A stretch of 35,194 nt of DNA from Tepidamorphus sp. (GCA_028280885.1 JANQKY010000116.1:1-35194); one strand, 5' to 3'; shown: positions 8,074-17,227, counted from the first letter of the stretch. Numbers and translations: made by a program. The notes: generated by a model from the sequence alone, not told the origin.

Positions 8074-8672
8074 TGCAAGTCCTTCCGGTTCTTGTCTTGT
8101 CATTTGGTATCGTTGATCCGATTTCGCCATTCATTTTGTCGGCGAACTGTTATTATCGACTATGCTCCGGACCAGCCTCGACTTTATACAGTAGCCGGTT
8201 AGCGAATGTCCGCCGCCCCCACGACGCCGAATATGTGGTATGTCTAAGCGGTATTTAACTCAAGTTGATGCACCATTGTATTTATACGCATGAGTTCGGT
8301 CCAGTCAGTATGCTGACGCGGCGTGACCGCTTCGACACCGGGCTGTCTGGATATCGTGAATTCAGACGATTGTTGCATTTGTCAGAAAAGATTATGCCAG
8401 TCAACACATTAGTTGGTGCGCAAAAAACCCGTTTTGAACGTTCCTCCCGGCCATCGTGACACTGCCGCCTAATGACATGCATTCGCACATAGGAAGATGG
8501 CAGCAAAATGTCACATTAAAGATACACAAGGTTCGCGCCGGCGGCATCCGGATCAAGGGACAGGCGCCCTGTTTCCGGGGCATCCGGAGGCGATGATTCG
8601 CGCCAGCCGATCAGCGTCCGGTCTGTCGTCATCGGGCCTGGTGGTCCGGGGCCCCGTCAGTGGTTCCGGCTC
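8074..8672. other. Intergenic region between the NYN gene and rpoZ
   Basis: About 600 bases between divergent genes. It must hold the promoter of the NYN-glycosylase pair, but I see no convincing -35/-10 pair on the minus strand. Around 8130-8530 the sequence is visibly richer in A+T than its surroundings. The short open frames (longest about 94 codons) lack ribosome sites and alphaproteobacterial codon bias. No tRNA or recognisable small RNA is seen. Confidence 0.5.
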
Positions 8673-8701
8673 TTGTCAACCGCCGGCCAAGTGCGTATAT
8701 G
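8673..8701 (+). promoter_or_regulatory. Predicted sigma-70-type promoter of rpoZ
   Basis: TTGTCA at 8673-8678 and TATATG at 8696-8701 with a 17-base spacer, 49 bases before the rpoZ ATG. This is the closest match to consensus in the neighbourhood. Confidence 0.6.
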
Positions 8702-8749
8702 GGCTGTTCTTCAGGACATCCCCCAGGACTTCTGCCGGAGTTTCTCGTT

Positions 8750-9169
8750 ATGGCCCGCGTGACGGTCGAAGATTGCATTGACAAGGTGGACAACCGGTTC
8801 GAGCTCGTTCTGCTCGCCAGCCACCGCTCGCGAATGATCTCCAACGGCGCGCCGATCACGGTCGATCGCGATAACGACAAGAATCCCGTCGTCGCGCTTC
8901 GCGAAATCGCCGACGAAACCGTTTCGCCGGACGATCTCAACGAAGAGCTGATCCACTCGCTGCAGAAGTTCGTCGAGGTCGACGAGCCCGAGCCCGACGC
9001 GGTTCCGATGGTTGCCGTGCAGGCCCCGGGGGCCGCGTCCGATGTCGGACCCGGCAGCGGCCCGGGGGCTGGCGGTGTCGAGGACGATGCGATCCAGTTC
9101 GACCGGATGTCGGAGGAAGAGCTGCTCAAGGGTCTGGAAGGCCTGACCCCGCCCGACGACCGGGATTGA
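8750..9169 (+). CDS. rpoZ: RNA polymerase omega subunit
   Basis: 139 residues from the ATG at 8750, with GGAG nine bases upstream. The N-terminal half is the omega core (MARVTVEDCIDKVDNRFELV, then ASHRSRMISNGAP and NPVVALREIA), which helps assemble the beta-prime subunit. The C-terminal half is a Pro/Gly/Ala-rich linker and an acidic FDRMSEEELLKGLEGL helix, an extension common in alphaproteobacterial omega. It lies directly upstream of rsh, as in many proteobacteria; omega contributes to the ppGpp binding site on RNA polymerase, so the pair is functionally linked. Confidence 0.95.
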   Translation: MARVTVEDCIDKVDNRFELVLLASHRSRMISNGAPITVDRDNDKNPVVALREIADETVSPDDLNEELIHSLQKFVEVDEPEPDAVPMVAVQAPGAASDVGPGSGPGAGGVEDDAIQFDRMSEEELLKGLEGLTPPDDRD

Positions 9170-9380
9170 TCCGGGCACCCGACGTCACACAGTTTACAGG
9201 CCGCCGACGTCAAGACGGTCGCGGTCATGTCTGCGGCCATATCCGGCCGCGATGTTTTGATCGACCCGGCCATCACGTTCCGGGATATGATCAACCCGTC
9301 TGGCTGCCTGCCGGGAAAAGCGCGCCTGGATCGACGCGGTTCCGATTAAACTGTCCGGCCAGGCCGAGGGTCTTGCCGCG

Positions 9381-11609
9381 ATGATGCGCCAATACGAACT
9401 TGTCGAGCGGGTTACCAGCTACGCTCCCGATGCCGACGAGGCGCTGCTGAACCGCGCCTATGTCTATGCGATGAAGGCGCACGGCTCGCAGACGCGCGCC
9501 TCCGGCGATCCCTATTTCTCCCATCCCCTCGAGGTCGCGGCCGTCCTCACCGACCTGAAGCTGGACGACGCGACGATCGTCGCGGCCCTGCTGCACGACA
9601 CGATCGAGGACACGGAGACGACGCGCGAGGAAATCGACCGTCTGTTCGGGCCCGAAATCGGCGAACTGGTCGACGGCCTGACCAAGATCAAGAAGCTCGA
9701 CCTCGTTTCCAAGAAGGCCGAGCAGGCCGAGAACCTGCGCAAGTTCATGCTGGCGATCTCCAAGGACGTCAGGGTGCTGCTGGTCAAGCTCGCCGACCGG
9801 CTGCACAACATGCGCACGCTCGACTACGTGCCCGAGCGCAAGCGCAAGCGCATCGCCGAGGAGACCATGGACATCTATGCGCCGCTGGCCGGCCGCATGG
9901 GCATCCAGTGGATGCGCGACGAATTGGAGGAACTGTCCTTCCGCCAGCTCAACCACCAGGCCTACGAGATGATCTCCTCGCGGCTGGGGATGATGCGCAC
10001 CGTCAATCAGAAGGCGATCGACGAGATCGAGGAGGCGCTTGGCGGACAGCTTGCCGAACGCGGCATCGAGGCGACCGTGATGGGCCGCGAGAAGCGGGCC
10101 TATTCGATCTGGCGCAAGATGGAGCGCAAGTCCGTTTCCTTCGAGCAATTGTCCGACATCATCGGCTTCCGCGTGATCGTCGGGTCGATCGAGGACTGCT
10201 ACCGTACGCTCGGCATCATCCATACCACCTGGCGCTCGGTGCCGGGCCGCTACAAGGACTATATCTCCAACCCCAAGCAGAACGACTACCGGTCGCTGCA
10301 CACCACCGTCATCGGGCCGCGGCACCGCCGCGTCGAATTGCAGATCCGCACCCGTGAGATGCATGATATCGCCGAATACGGCATCGCCGCGCACGCGCTG
10401 TACAAGGATTCCGGCGTGAACGGTGCCGGTCGGGGCGCTGGCAATGGCGATGGCCGCAAGGCGATCGAGAGCGGCGCCTATCGCTGGCTGCGCCGCGTCG
10501 TCGAAATGGTTTCCGAGGGCAACACGCCGGAGGAGTTTCTCGAGCATACCAAGCTCGAACTGTTCCACGACCAGGTCTTCTGCTTCACGCCGAAGGGCCG
10601 GCTGATCGCGCTGCCGCGCGGCGCCAACGCCATCGACTTCGCCTATGCCGTCCACACCGACATCGGCAACACCGCGATCGGCTGCAAGGTCAACGGCCGC
10701 CTCGAGCCGCTGATCAGCGAACTGCACAATGGCGACGAGGTCGAGATCCTGGTGTCGCGCGCCCAGACGCCGTCGGCGGCCTGGGAGAGCATCGCGGTCA
10801 CCGGCAAGGCCCGTTCGGCAATCCGCCGGGCGACGCGGGCCGCCTCCCGCCAGCAATATGCCGGCCTCGGCCGCCAGATCGTCAGCCGCGCCTTCGAGCG
10901 GGCCGGCAAGCCCTATTCGGACGAGCGCCTCGCCGCCGTGCTGCCCCGCCTGGCGCAGCCGAGCGTCGAGGATGCGCTGGCCGCCATCGGCCGTGGCGAC
11001 CTGCCCTCGCGCGACGTCCTCAAGGCGCTTTATCCCGACTACAAGGAAGAGCGCCAGCAGCGCAGCGCGCCGAGCCGCAAGGAGGAGGGGTGGTTCGGCA
11101 TCCGCCGGGCGATGGGCCTGAAGTTCCGCGATCCCGCCGGCGCCGACGGCGGCAAGGACGCCATCCCCATTCGCGGCATCCGCGGCGACCTGCCGGTGCG
11201 CTTCGCCAAGTCGGGCGGCGCCGTGCCGGGCGACCGCATCGTCGGCATCCTGACACCGGGCGAGGGGATCACCATCTATCCGATCCATTCTCCGGAACTG
11301 AAGACGTTCGACGACTATCCCGAACGCTGGCTCGACGTGCGCTGGGATATTGATGAGGAAAACCCCGAGCGGTTTCCCGCCCAGATCCTCGTGCGCGCCA
11401 TCAACGAGCCGGGAACATTGGCGCAGATTGCCCAGGTGATCGGCGAGAACGGCGCCAATATCGAGAACATCCAGATGATCGGGCGGACACCGGATTTCCA
11501 TGAAATGACGATCGAACTCGAGGTCTGGGACTTGAAGCACCTCAACACGATCATCTCGCTCCTGAAGGCGACCAAGGTCGTAAGCTCGGTCACGCGCATC
11601 AACGGCTGA
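9381..11609 (+). CDS. rsh: Bifunctional (p)ppGpp synthetase/hydrolase, Rsh
   Basis: 742 residues, full length. It makes and degrades (p)ppGpp, the stringent-response alarmone. Order: HD hydrolase domain with His48, His72-Asp73 and Glu76-Asp77 (HDTIEDT); synthetase domain with GREKRAYSIWRKM, the RYKD form of the RXKD motif that marks bifunctional enzymes, and NDYRSLHTTV; a TGS domain (about 400-460, VFCFTPKGRLIALPRGANAI); a helical and zinc-finger-like region; and a C-terminal ACT domain (about 665-742). Both catalytic halves look intact. The ATGATG start at 9381 gives the usual Rhizobiales N-terminus MMRQYELVERV. It is probably the only long RelA/SpoT protein, as usual in this class, but one window cannot show that. 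Confidence 0.96.
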   Translation: MMRQYELVERVTSYAPDADEALLNRAYVYAMKAHGSQTRASGDPYFSHPLEVAAVLTDLKLDDATIVAALLHDTIEDTETTREEIDRLFGPEIGELVDGLTKIKKLDLVSKKAEQAENLRKFMLAISKDVRVLLVKLADRLHNMRTLDYVPERKRKRIAEETMDIYAPLAGRMGIQWMRDELEELSFRQLNHQAYEMISSRLGMMRTVNQKAIDEIEEALGGQLAERGIEATVMGREKRAYSIWRKMERKSVSFEQLSDIIGFRVIVGSIEDCYRTLGIIHTTWRSVPGRYKDYISNPKQNDYRSLHTTVIGPRHRRVELQIRTREMHDIAEYGIAAHALYKDSGVNGAGRGAGNGDGRKAIESGAYRWLRRVVEMVSEGNTPEEFLEHTKLELFHDQVFCFTPKGRLIALPRGANAIDFAYAVHTDIGNTAIGCKVNGRLEPLISELHNGDEVEILVSRAQTPSAAWESIAVTGKARSAIRRATRAASRQQYAGLGRQIVSRAFERAGKPYSDERLAAVLPRLAQPSVEDALAAIGRGDLPSRDVLKALYPDYKEERQQRSAPSRKEEGWFGIRRAMGLKFRDPAGADGGKDAIPIRGIRGDLPVRFAKSGGAVPGDRIVGILTPGEGITIYPIHSPELKTFDDYPERWLDVRWDIDEENPERFPAQILVRAINEPGTLAQIAQVIGENGANIENIQMIGRTPDFHEMTIELEVWDLKHLNTIISLLKATKVVSSVTRING

Positions 11610-11852
11610 CCGGGCCCATCCGCTCACATTGGTCCGCTTGCCCCGGTCCGGGTGCATCGGATATCGACGGAAATCTGACGGGAATTCTTAAGCAAGACCG
11701 TCTATAGAGAAGGAAATCGCCTGCGCAGCAGACCCTGCGCGACCGTCCCGTTCCTTTGCGCCGGACGCTCCGGCCACGCGGTCCTGCAATGCCGAATATA
11801 GCGGTCGCAAAACGGCGTTGAAGAGACAGCGGATCATGCCCAAGTATCAGCG

Positions 11853-12464
11853 ATGCTTTTTCAGCGCCGTGACAAACCCAACCTGATCGAACGCGTTCGT
11901 ATCGCGCTGTGGCCGCGCCGCTCCTGGGGCCGGTCGGCCCGCTATGTCGGCAAGCGGGTGCTGCGCCTGTCGGCCACGCCGCATGCGATCGCGGCCGGCT
12001 TCGCCGCCGGCGCGATGGTCTCCTATACGCCGTTCGTCGGGTTTCATTTCGTCATGGCGGGCGTCTTCGCCTATCTGATCGGCGGCAACGTGATCGCCTC
12101 CGCCTTCGGGACCGCCGTCGGCAATCCGCTGACCTTTCCGATCATGTGGACGATGTCGTACCGGCTCGGCCGCTGGATCCTCGGCGAAGGGCCGGCCGAC
12201 CTGCCGTCCTTCGACATGCTCCATGATTTCTGGGAGAAGTCCTGGGACGTCATCATGCCGATCCTGAAGCCGATGCTGGTGGGGGCGGTGCCCCTGGGCA
12301 TCGTCAACTGGGTCGTCTTCTATTTCCTGGTCCGGACCATCGTCCGGTCCTTCCAGGACGCGCGCCAGCGCCGCCTCGCCAAGCGGGCCGAGGAGAACCA
12401 GGCCCGGGCCGGCGGGTCTGACGGCGCGCGGGATATCGCCTCACCAGGGAGTGAAAAGGAATGA
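11853..12464 (+). CDS. DUF2062 membrane protein
   Basis: 203 residues. The N-terminus is basic (WPRRSWGRSARYVGKRVLRL), followed by ATPHAIAAGFAAGAMVSYTPF and the family signature GNPLTFPIMW. Hydrophobic segments lie at about 45-65, 70-95 and 140-165, so it is an inner-membrane protein with about three helices. The tail is basic and then Ser/Gly/Asp-rich. The biochemical function of DUF2062 is not known. The end overlaps the pdxJ start by four bases. About 240 bases without a gene separate it from rsh. Confidence 0.88.
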   Translation: MLFQRRDKPNLIERVRIALWPRRSWGRSARYVGKRVLRLSATPHAIAAGFAAGAMVSYTPFVGFHFVMAGVFAYLIGGNVIASAFGTAVGNPLTFPIMWTMSYRLGRWILGEGPADLPSFDMLHDFWEKSWDVIMPILKPMLVGAVPLGIVNWVVFYFLVRTIVRSFQDARQRRLAKRAEENQARAGGSDGARDIASPGSEKE

Positions 12465-13255
12465 CCGCAGAGCAGGGTGCTCCCCGCCCGCTACGCCTCG
12501 GCGTGAACATCGATCACGTCGCCACGATCCGCAATGCCCGCGGCGGCCGCCATCCCGATCCCGTCCGCGCCGCCCATCTGGCGGTTGCCGCCGGTGCCGA
12601 CGGGATTACCGCGCATCTGAGGGAAGACCGGCGCCACATCACCGATGAGGACATCGCCCGCCTGAGCGCCGAGATCGACCGGCCGCTCAACCTGGAGATG
12701 GCGGCGACCGAGGAAATGCTGGCGATTGCCCTGCGCCACAAGCCGCACGCGGCCTGCATCGTGCCCGAAAAGCGCGAGGAGCGGACCACCGAAGGTGGCC
12801 TCGACGTCGCCGGCGCCCGGGAGGCGCTCGCCCCCCTGGTTGACGCGCTCGTCGCGGCGGGAACGCGGGTGTCGATGTTCATCGAGCCGGACCCAGCGCA
12901 GATGGAGGCAAGCCGTGCCATCGGCGCCCAGGTGGTCGAAATCCACACCGGCCGCTATTGCGAGCTGGCGCTTGCCGGCGACGGACCCGGCCGCGAAGCC
13001 GAACTGGGCCGCATCCAGGTGGCCGCCGCCCATGCCCACGGCATCGGCCTGGAGGTCCATGCCGGACATGGCCTCACCTACGAGACCGTCGGAGCGGTCG
13101 CGGCGATCCCGGAATGCGTCGAGTTGAATATCGGCCATTTCCTGATCGGCGAGGCGATCTTCAGCGGGCTGGAACCGGCGATCGGACGCATGCGCGCGCT
13201 GATGGACAAGGCCCGTCCGGTCCCCCGGGTGCGTGATCTCGGCCGGGCCGGATAG
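12461..13255 (+). CDS. pdxJ: Pyridoxine 5'-phosphate synthase
   Basis: 264 residues. It closes the ring of vitamin B6 from 3-amino-2-oxopropyl phosphate and deoxyxylulose 5-phosphate. Conserved residues include Asn16, Asp18 and His19 in LGVNIDHVATIRNARGG, His52 and Arg54 in HLREDRRHI, Glu79, and the VPEKREERTTEGG loop (Glu103, Lys104, Arg105). Later EIHTGRY and HAGHGLTY bind phosphate and substrate. The ATG overlaps the stop of the DUF2062 gene. The pdxJ-acpS order is widely conserved in proteobacteria. Confidence 0.97.
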   Translation: MTAEQGAPRPLRLGVNIDHVATIRNARGGRHPDPVRAAHLAVAAGADGITAHLREDRRHITDEDIARLSAEIDRPLNLEMAATEEMLAIALRHKPHAACIVPEKREERTTEGGLDVAGAREALAPLVDALVAAGTRVSMFIEPDPAQMEASRAIGAQVVEIHTGRYCELALAGDGPGREAELGRIQVAAAHAHGIGLEVHAGHGLTYETVGAVAAIPECVELNIGHFLIGEAIFSGLEPAIGRMRALMDKARPVPRVRDLGRAG

Positions 13256-13270
13256 CGGCGGCGATACGGC

Positions 13271-13678
13271 ATGATCATCGGCATCGGCAATGACCTCATC
13301 GATATCCGCCGGGTGGAGAAGACGATCGACCGCTTCGGCGACCGGTTCATCGACCGGGTCTTCACCGATGTCGAGAAGGCGAAGTCCGATCGCCGCCAGA
13401 TGCGGATTGCCTCCTACGCCAAACGGTTCGCGGCCAAGGAAGCCTGCTCGAAGGCGCTGGGGACCGGCTTTGCGCACGGCGTCTACTGGCGCGATCTGGG
13501 CGTGGTCAACCTGCCCGGCGGCCGGCCGACCCTGGAGCTGACCGGCGGGGCGCTTGCAATTCTGCGCGACATCACGCCCGACGGCTTTGCGGCGAAGATC
13601 GACCTGACGATCACGGACGACTGGCCGCTGGCCCAGGCGATCGTGATCATCTCGGCGGTTCCTCTCAAATCCGCCTGA
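13271..13678 (+). CDS. acpS: Holo-[acyl-carrier-protein] synthase
   Basis: 135 residues. It transfers 4'-phosphopantetheine from CoA to apo-ACP. The magnesium ligands are visible: Asp8 in IGIGNDLIDIRRVE and Glu56 in KRFAAKEACSKALGTG. It lies 15 bases after pdxJ and 160 bases before lepB, the usual alphaproteobacterial order. panB and panC elsewhere in this window feed the same cofactor (CoA) pool. Confidence 0.96.
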   Translation: MIIGIGNDLIDIRRVEKTIDRFGDRFIDRVFTDVEKAKSDRRQMRIASYAKRFAAKEACSKALGTGFAHGVYWRDLGVVNLPGGRPTLELTGGALAILRDITPDGFAAKIDLTITDDWPLAQAIVIISAVPLKSA

Positions 13679-13754
13679 ATGCGCGATGAAACGAAGGACG
13701 GCAGGCGTTTTCGCCACACGCGTTCGACCAGGCTGCCTGCCCCGCGCCTCTTGA

Positions 13755-13783
13755 TTGCGGGCAACCCGCGAACCGGCTATACG
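13755..13783 (+). promoter_or_regulatory. Possible promoter of lepB-rnc-era
   Basis: TTGCGG at 13755-13760 and TATACG at 13778-13783 with a 17-base spacer, 58 bases before lepB. The spacer includes a small palindrome (GCGGG-CAA-CCCGC, 13757-13769). Consensus match is moderate. Confidence 0.35.
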
Positions 13784-13841
13784 GGGCTCTGCTCCGGGGG
13801 CGGGACGCTTTGAAACGGCCAGGGGCCGGAGAGTTCACTGA

Positions 13842-14600
13842 ATGAGTGCCATGAGCGAAAAGAAGTCGAAGGAACAGGGCGGATTCGGCGAGACGGTCCG
13901 CGTTGTCATTCATGCCCTGATCCTGGCGTTGATCGTCCGGACCTTTCTGTTCCAGCCGTTCAATATTCCCTCGGGATCGATGATGCCGACGTTGCTGATC
14001 GGCGACTATCTGTTCGTCTCCAAGTTCAGCTACGGCTATTCGCGCTATTCCTTTCCGTTCGGCCCCAACCTGTTTTCCGGCAGGATCTGGGGCGCCGAGC
14101 CCGATCGTGGCGATGTGGCCGTGTTCAAGCTGCCGCGCGACCAGAAGACCGACTACATCAAGCGGGTGATCGGCCTGCCCGGCGACGAGATCCAGGTGCG
14201 GCGCGGCCTGCTCTATATCAATGGCGAGCAGGTTCCGCGCGAGCGTGTTGACGACTTCGTTTCCCATGACGCCAGGGGCCGGGAATCCCGGGTCGCGCAG
14301 TTCCGCGAGACGCTTCCCAACGGCGTTTCCTACAATGTGCTTGAGCTTGGCGACAACGGCTTCGGCGACAACACGCCGGTGTTCAAGGTGCCGGCCGGCC
14401 ATTTCTTCATGATGGGCGACAACCGCGACAACTCCACCGACAGCCGGTTCCTGAGCGCCGTCGGCTATGTTCCTTATGAGAATCTCGTCGGGCGCGCCGA
14501 CGTGATCTACTTCTCCATCGACGAGAACACGAGCCTCTACGAAGTCTGGAAGTGGCCGACCGATCTGCGATGGGGCCGCTTCTTCGATGTCGTGCAATGA
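13842..14600 (+). CDS. lepB: Signal peptidase I
   Basis: 252 residues. It removes signal peptides from Sec-exported proteins at the outer face of the inner membrane. One N-terminal membrane helix (about 19-37) is followed by the catalytic Ser46 in IPSGSMMPTLLIGD; the general base Lys107 is in DYIKRVIGLPGDEI; box E is GDNRDNSTDSRF. A GGAGAG ribosome site lies 8 bases before the ATG at 13842; a second ATG three codons on is possible. Its stop overlaps the rnc start by four bases. Confidence 0.97.
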   Translation: MSAMSEKKSKEQGGFGETVRVVIHALILALIVRTFLFQPFNIPSGSMMPTLLIGDYLFVSKFSYGYSRYSFPFGPNLFSGRIWGAEPDRGDVAVFKLPRDQKTDYIKRVIGLPGDEIQVRRGLLYINGEQVPRERVDDFVSHDARGRESRVAQFRETLPNGVSYNVLELGDNGFGDNTPVFKVPAGHFFMMGDNRDNSTDSRFLSAVGYVPYENLVGRADVIYFSIDENTSLYEVWKWPTDLRWGRFFDVVQ

Positions 14601-15298
14601 ATGAGGCGCAGTCTCTCGCAACGCTCGTCGACACGCTCGGCTACGCGTTCGGCGATCCGGCGCTTCTCGAACAGGCCCTGACGCATGCCAGCGCGGTTGC
14701 CGGCGGCGAGGGGCAGACCTATCAGCGCCTCGAATTTCTCGGCGACAGCGTGCTCGGGCTTGTCATTGCCGGCATTCTGTTCAAGGCCCATCCCGAGGCG
14801 GATGAGGGCGAACTGTCCCGGCGGCTCGCCGCCCTGGTTCGCAAGGAGACCTGCGCCCAGATCGCCCGGAAGATCGGCATCGGTCCGTATATCCGGCTCG
14901 GGATTGGCGAGGACCAGACCGGCGGCCGGCGCAAGCAGGCGATTCTCGGCGATGTCTGCGAGGCGATCATCGGCGCGATCTATCACGATGGCGGGCTTGA
15001 GCCGGCGCGCGCCTTCATCGAGCGGCACTGGGCCGAACGCATCGCGGAAAAATCGCCGCGGCTGAAAGACGCCAAGACGACGCTGCAGGAATGGACCCAT
15101 GCCAACGGCCGGACGCCGCCGCATTATCGCCAGGTCGAGCGCACCGGTCCCGATCATGCCCCGCTCTTCACGATCGCTGTGACGGTCGACGGGTTCGAAC
15201 CGGCCAGGGCGACCGGGCCGAACAAGCGCGCCACCGAACAGGAGGCCGCCGAGGTCCTGCTCGTGCGCGAGGGCGTCTGGCGGGACGAACCGGAATGA
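14597..15298 (+). CDS. rnc: Ribonuclease III
   Basis: 233 residues from the ATG at 14597, which overlaps the lepB TGA (ATGA) and gives the normal length; an upstream in-frame start at 14552 is discounted. It cleaves double-stranded RNA in rRNA maturation and mRNA decay. The RNase III signature RLEFLGDSVLGLVI carries Glu46 and Asp50; GDVCEAIIGAIYHDGG carries Asp119 and Glu122. A double-stranded-RNA-binding domain follows (about 157-228: DAKTTLQEW, NKRATEQEAAEVLL). Its stop overlaps the era ATG. Confidence 0.97.
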   Translation: MNEAQSLATLVDTLGYAFGDPALLEQALTHASAVAGGEGQTYQRLEFLGDSVLGLVIAGILFKAHPEADEGELSRRLAALVRKETCAQIARKIGIGPYIRLGIGEDQTGGRRKQAILGDVCEAIIGAIYHDGGLEPARAFIERHWAERIAEKSPRLKDAKTTLQEWTHANGRTPPHYRQVERTGPDHAPLFTIAVTVDGFEPARATGPNKRATEQEAAEVLLVREGVWRDEPE

Positions 15299-16233
15299 CT
15301 ACCGATCGCGACCCCCCCGGACGCGGCGAAGCGGGTGCGGCGACCCGCTGCGGCTTCGTCGCGCTGATCGGCGCGCCGAATGCCGGCAAGTCGACGCTGC
15401 TCAACCGGCTGGTCGGCGCCAAGGTGTCGATCGTCACCCACAAGGTCCAGACGACCCGCACGCTGGTGCGCGGTATCGCGCTGCGCGGCGCAGCGCAGAT
15501 CGTCTTCGTCGACACGCCCGGCATCTTCTCCCCGCGGCGGCGTCTCGATACCGCGATGGTCCGCTCCGCCTGGTCCGGTGCCGCGGATGCCGATCTGGTC
15601 GTCCTGATCGCCGATGCCAGAAAGGGGCTCGACGCTGAGGCCGCCGCGATCGTCGAGAAGCTTGCCGGTGTGCCCCATCGCAAGCTGCTGGCGCTCAACA
15701 AGATCGACGAGATGCGGCGCGACAAGCTGCTCGCCGTGGCCGCCGCCTTCAACGAGGCGCTCGCCTTCGACGAGACCTTCATGATTTCCGCCTTAAACGG
15801 CGACGGCGTCGACGACCTGTTCGGCACGATCGCGGCTGCCATGCCCGAGGGCCCCTGGCTCTATCCGGAAGATCAGATCTCGGATTTCCCGATGCGCCAG
15901 CTCGCCGCCGAGATCACCCGCGAGAAGCTCTATCTGCGCCTGCATCAGGAACTGCCCTACGAGTCCCATGTCGAGACGGAGCAGTGGACGGAGCGCAAGG
16001 ACGGCTCCGTCCGGGTTCAACAGGTCGTCTATGTCGCCCGCGACAGCCAGAAGGCGATCGTTCTGGGCAAGGGCGGCCGCACGATCAGGGAAATCGGCGC
16101 GGCGGCCCGCGAGGAGCTTGCCGAGATCCTCGGGCATCCGGTTCATCTGTTCCTGTTCGTCAAGGTCCGCGAGCGCTGGGCCGACGATCCGGAGCGTTAT
16201 CGCGAGCTCGGGCTGGATTTTCCTGGCGATTGA
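15295..16233 (+). CDS. era: GTPase Era
   Basis: 312 residues from the ATG at 15295, which overlaps the rnc stop; the frame is open further upstream but only because it lies over rnc. Era binds the 3' end of 16S rRNA and acts in 30S assembly. G1 GAPNAGKST (26-34), G3 DTPG (73-76) and G4 NKID (135-138) are intact. The C-terminal KH domain has VLGKGGRTIREIG (GKGG about 258-261). lepB, rnc and era form a translationally coupled run. Confidence 0.97.
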   Translation: MTTDRDPPGRGEAGAATRCGFVALIGAPNAGKSTLLNRLVGAKVSIVTHKVQTTRTLVRGIALRGAAQIVFVDTPGIFSPRRRLDTAMVRSAWSGAADADLVVLIADARKGLDAEAAAIVEKLAGVPHRKLLALNKIDEMRRDKLLAVAAAFNEALAFDETFMISALNGDGVDDLFGTIAAAMPEGPWLYPEDQISDFPMRQLAAEITREKLYLRLHQELPYESHVETEQWTERKDGSVRVQQVVYVARDSQKAIVLGKGGRTIREIGAAAREELAEILGHPVHLFLFVKVRERWADDPERYRELGLDFPGD

Positions 16234-16279
16234 GGCTGTGGGCTGGATGTTCGATATCGCCTTTGGCGCTATCGAAGCC

Positions 16280-16370
16280 GCGACTGCCGTCCGACGCTCG
16301 GCTTGGGCCTCGCGCGTTCGGCACTCGAAATGCGATGCATTTCGTCCGCTCACGCGGACCGTGCCTCACC
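16280..16370 (-). repeat. Dispersed repeat, double-hairpin head (copy B, inverted)
   Basis: The reverse complement of this stretch matches 6371-6462 along its whole length with a modest number of substitutions. The two stems (GTCCGC/GCGGAC and GAAATGC/GCATTTC) are unchanged while the loops are TCAC and GAT instead of TTTA and GAGA. It lies between era and recO, ending about 50 bases before recO. It appears here as a single copy without the 67-base tandem array. Confidence 0.85.
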
Positions 16371-16420
16371 CACCGGCAAAACCGATCCCCATCGCCGGCG
16401 CCATCCGATACAGTCCGCCG

Positions 16421-17161
16421 ATGGAGTGGCATGACGACGGCATCATCCTGGGGCTGAGGCGGCACGGCGAGAGCAGTGCGATCGTCGAACTGTTCACGGC
16501 CGGCCACGGGCGCCATCTCGGCCTGGTGCGCGGCGGCCGGTCGCGGCGCATGCAGCCGGTGCTGCAGCCCGGCAACTCGGTGCACGCCACCTGGCGCGCC
16601 CGCCTCGACGAGCATCTGGGCAGCTTCGCGCTCGAGCCGGACACGCTGCGCGCGGCGGACCTGATGCAGAGCCCGACCGCGCTCTACGCCTTCGCAACGC
16701 TCGCCGCCCATCTGCGCCTGCTGCCGGAACGCGATCCCCATCCCGAACTTCACGCCCGCTTGCTCGCCGCCCTGCCGCAGCTTGGCGGTACGCTCGCGGG
16801 GCCGCAGGCCGTGGTCCGGTTCGAACTGGCGCTGCTCGCCGATCTCGGCTTCGGCCTCGATCTCACCGAATGCGCCGCGACCGGCGGGCGTCAGGATCTG
16901 ATCTATGTGTCGCCGAAGACCGGCCGGGCGGTGAGCCGGCAGGCCGGCGCGGCCTATGCCGACCGGCTGCTGCCGCTGCCCGACTTTCTGAAGCTCGACG
17001 GCGCGGCGGCGGATGCCGACGCGATCGCGGCGGGGTTCCGGCTGACGGGCTATTTCCTGACCCGCCATGTCGCCGAGCCGCGCGGCATCGCGCTGCCACC
17101 CGAACGCGACCGGCTGATGGTCGCGCTGGCCCGGGACGCGGGGCAGGGCGGCAAGGCGTGA
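16421..17161 (+). CDS. recO: DNA repair protein RecO
   Basis: 246 residues from the ATG at 16421. RecO anneals single strands and, with RecR, helps load RecA onto SSB-coated DNA. The N-terminal OB fold begins MEWHDDGIILGLRRHGESS, followed by FTAGHGRHLGLVRGG, and the long helical domain shows YAFATLAAHLRLLPE and RFELALLADLGFGLDL. The cysteine cluster of some RecO proteins is reduced to CAATGG. The ribosome site is weak. era-recO are normally adjacent in this class; here the repeat element fills the 187-base gap. Confidence 0.93.
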   Translation: MEWHDDGIILGLRRHGESSAIVELFTAGHGRHLGLVRGGRSRRMQPVLQPGNSVHATWRARLDEHLGSFALEPDTLRAADLMQSPTALYAFATLAAHLRLLPERDPHPELHARLLAALPQLGGTLAGPQAVVRFELALLADLGFGLDLTECAATGGRQDLIYVSPKTGRAVSRQAGAAYADRLLPLPDFLKLDGAAADADAIAAGFRLTGYFLTRHVAEPRGIALPPERDRLMVALARDAGQGGKA

Positions 17162-17168
17162 AGATATG

Positions 17169-17195
17169 AAAACGGCGGGCCGCAGGGGCCCGCCG
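17169..17195 (-). terminator. Rho-independent terminator of the chemoreceptor gene
   Basis: Nine-base perfect arms (CGGCGGGCC at 17173-17181 and its complement at 17187-17195) with a GCAGG loop. Read on the minus strand it is followed by TTTT (17172-17169). It lies 33 bases after the minus-strand receptor stop. Read on the plus strand it could also help end recO, though no T-run follows there. Confidence 0.8.
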
Positions 17196-17227
17196 CAGGC
17201 AATTCGTCCGTCCGGCGTCTGGGGCCG

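Noticed and set aside
8265..8459. Short plus-strand frame in the NYN-rpoZ gap
   Set aside because: 64 codons with no ribosome site or codon bias. The A+T-richer DNA here makes short frames easy to find by chance.
9257..9291. TTGATC ... TATGAT as an rsh promoter
   Set aside because: The spacer is 23 bases, too long for a sigma-70 promoter.
9291..11657. 788-codon open frame on the minus strand opposite rsh
   Set aside because: It mirrors rsh almost exactly; its composition (His, Asp, Arg, Leu and Gly rich) is typical of antisense shadows in high-GC DNA. No ribosome site or family motif.
15793..16353. Minus-strand frame starting in the inverted repeat before recO
   Set aside because: Its first part is a translation of the dispersed repeat, a frequent source of spurious hypothetical proteins; the rest is antisense to era.
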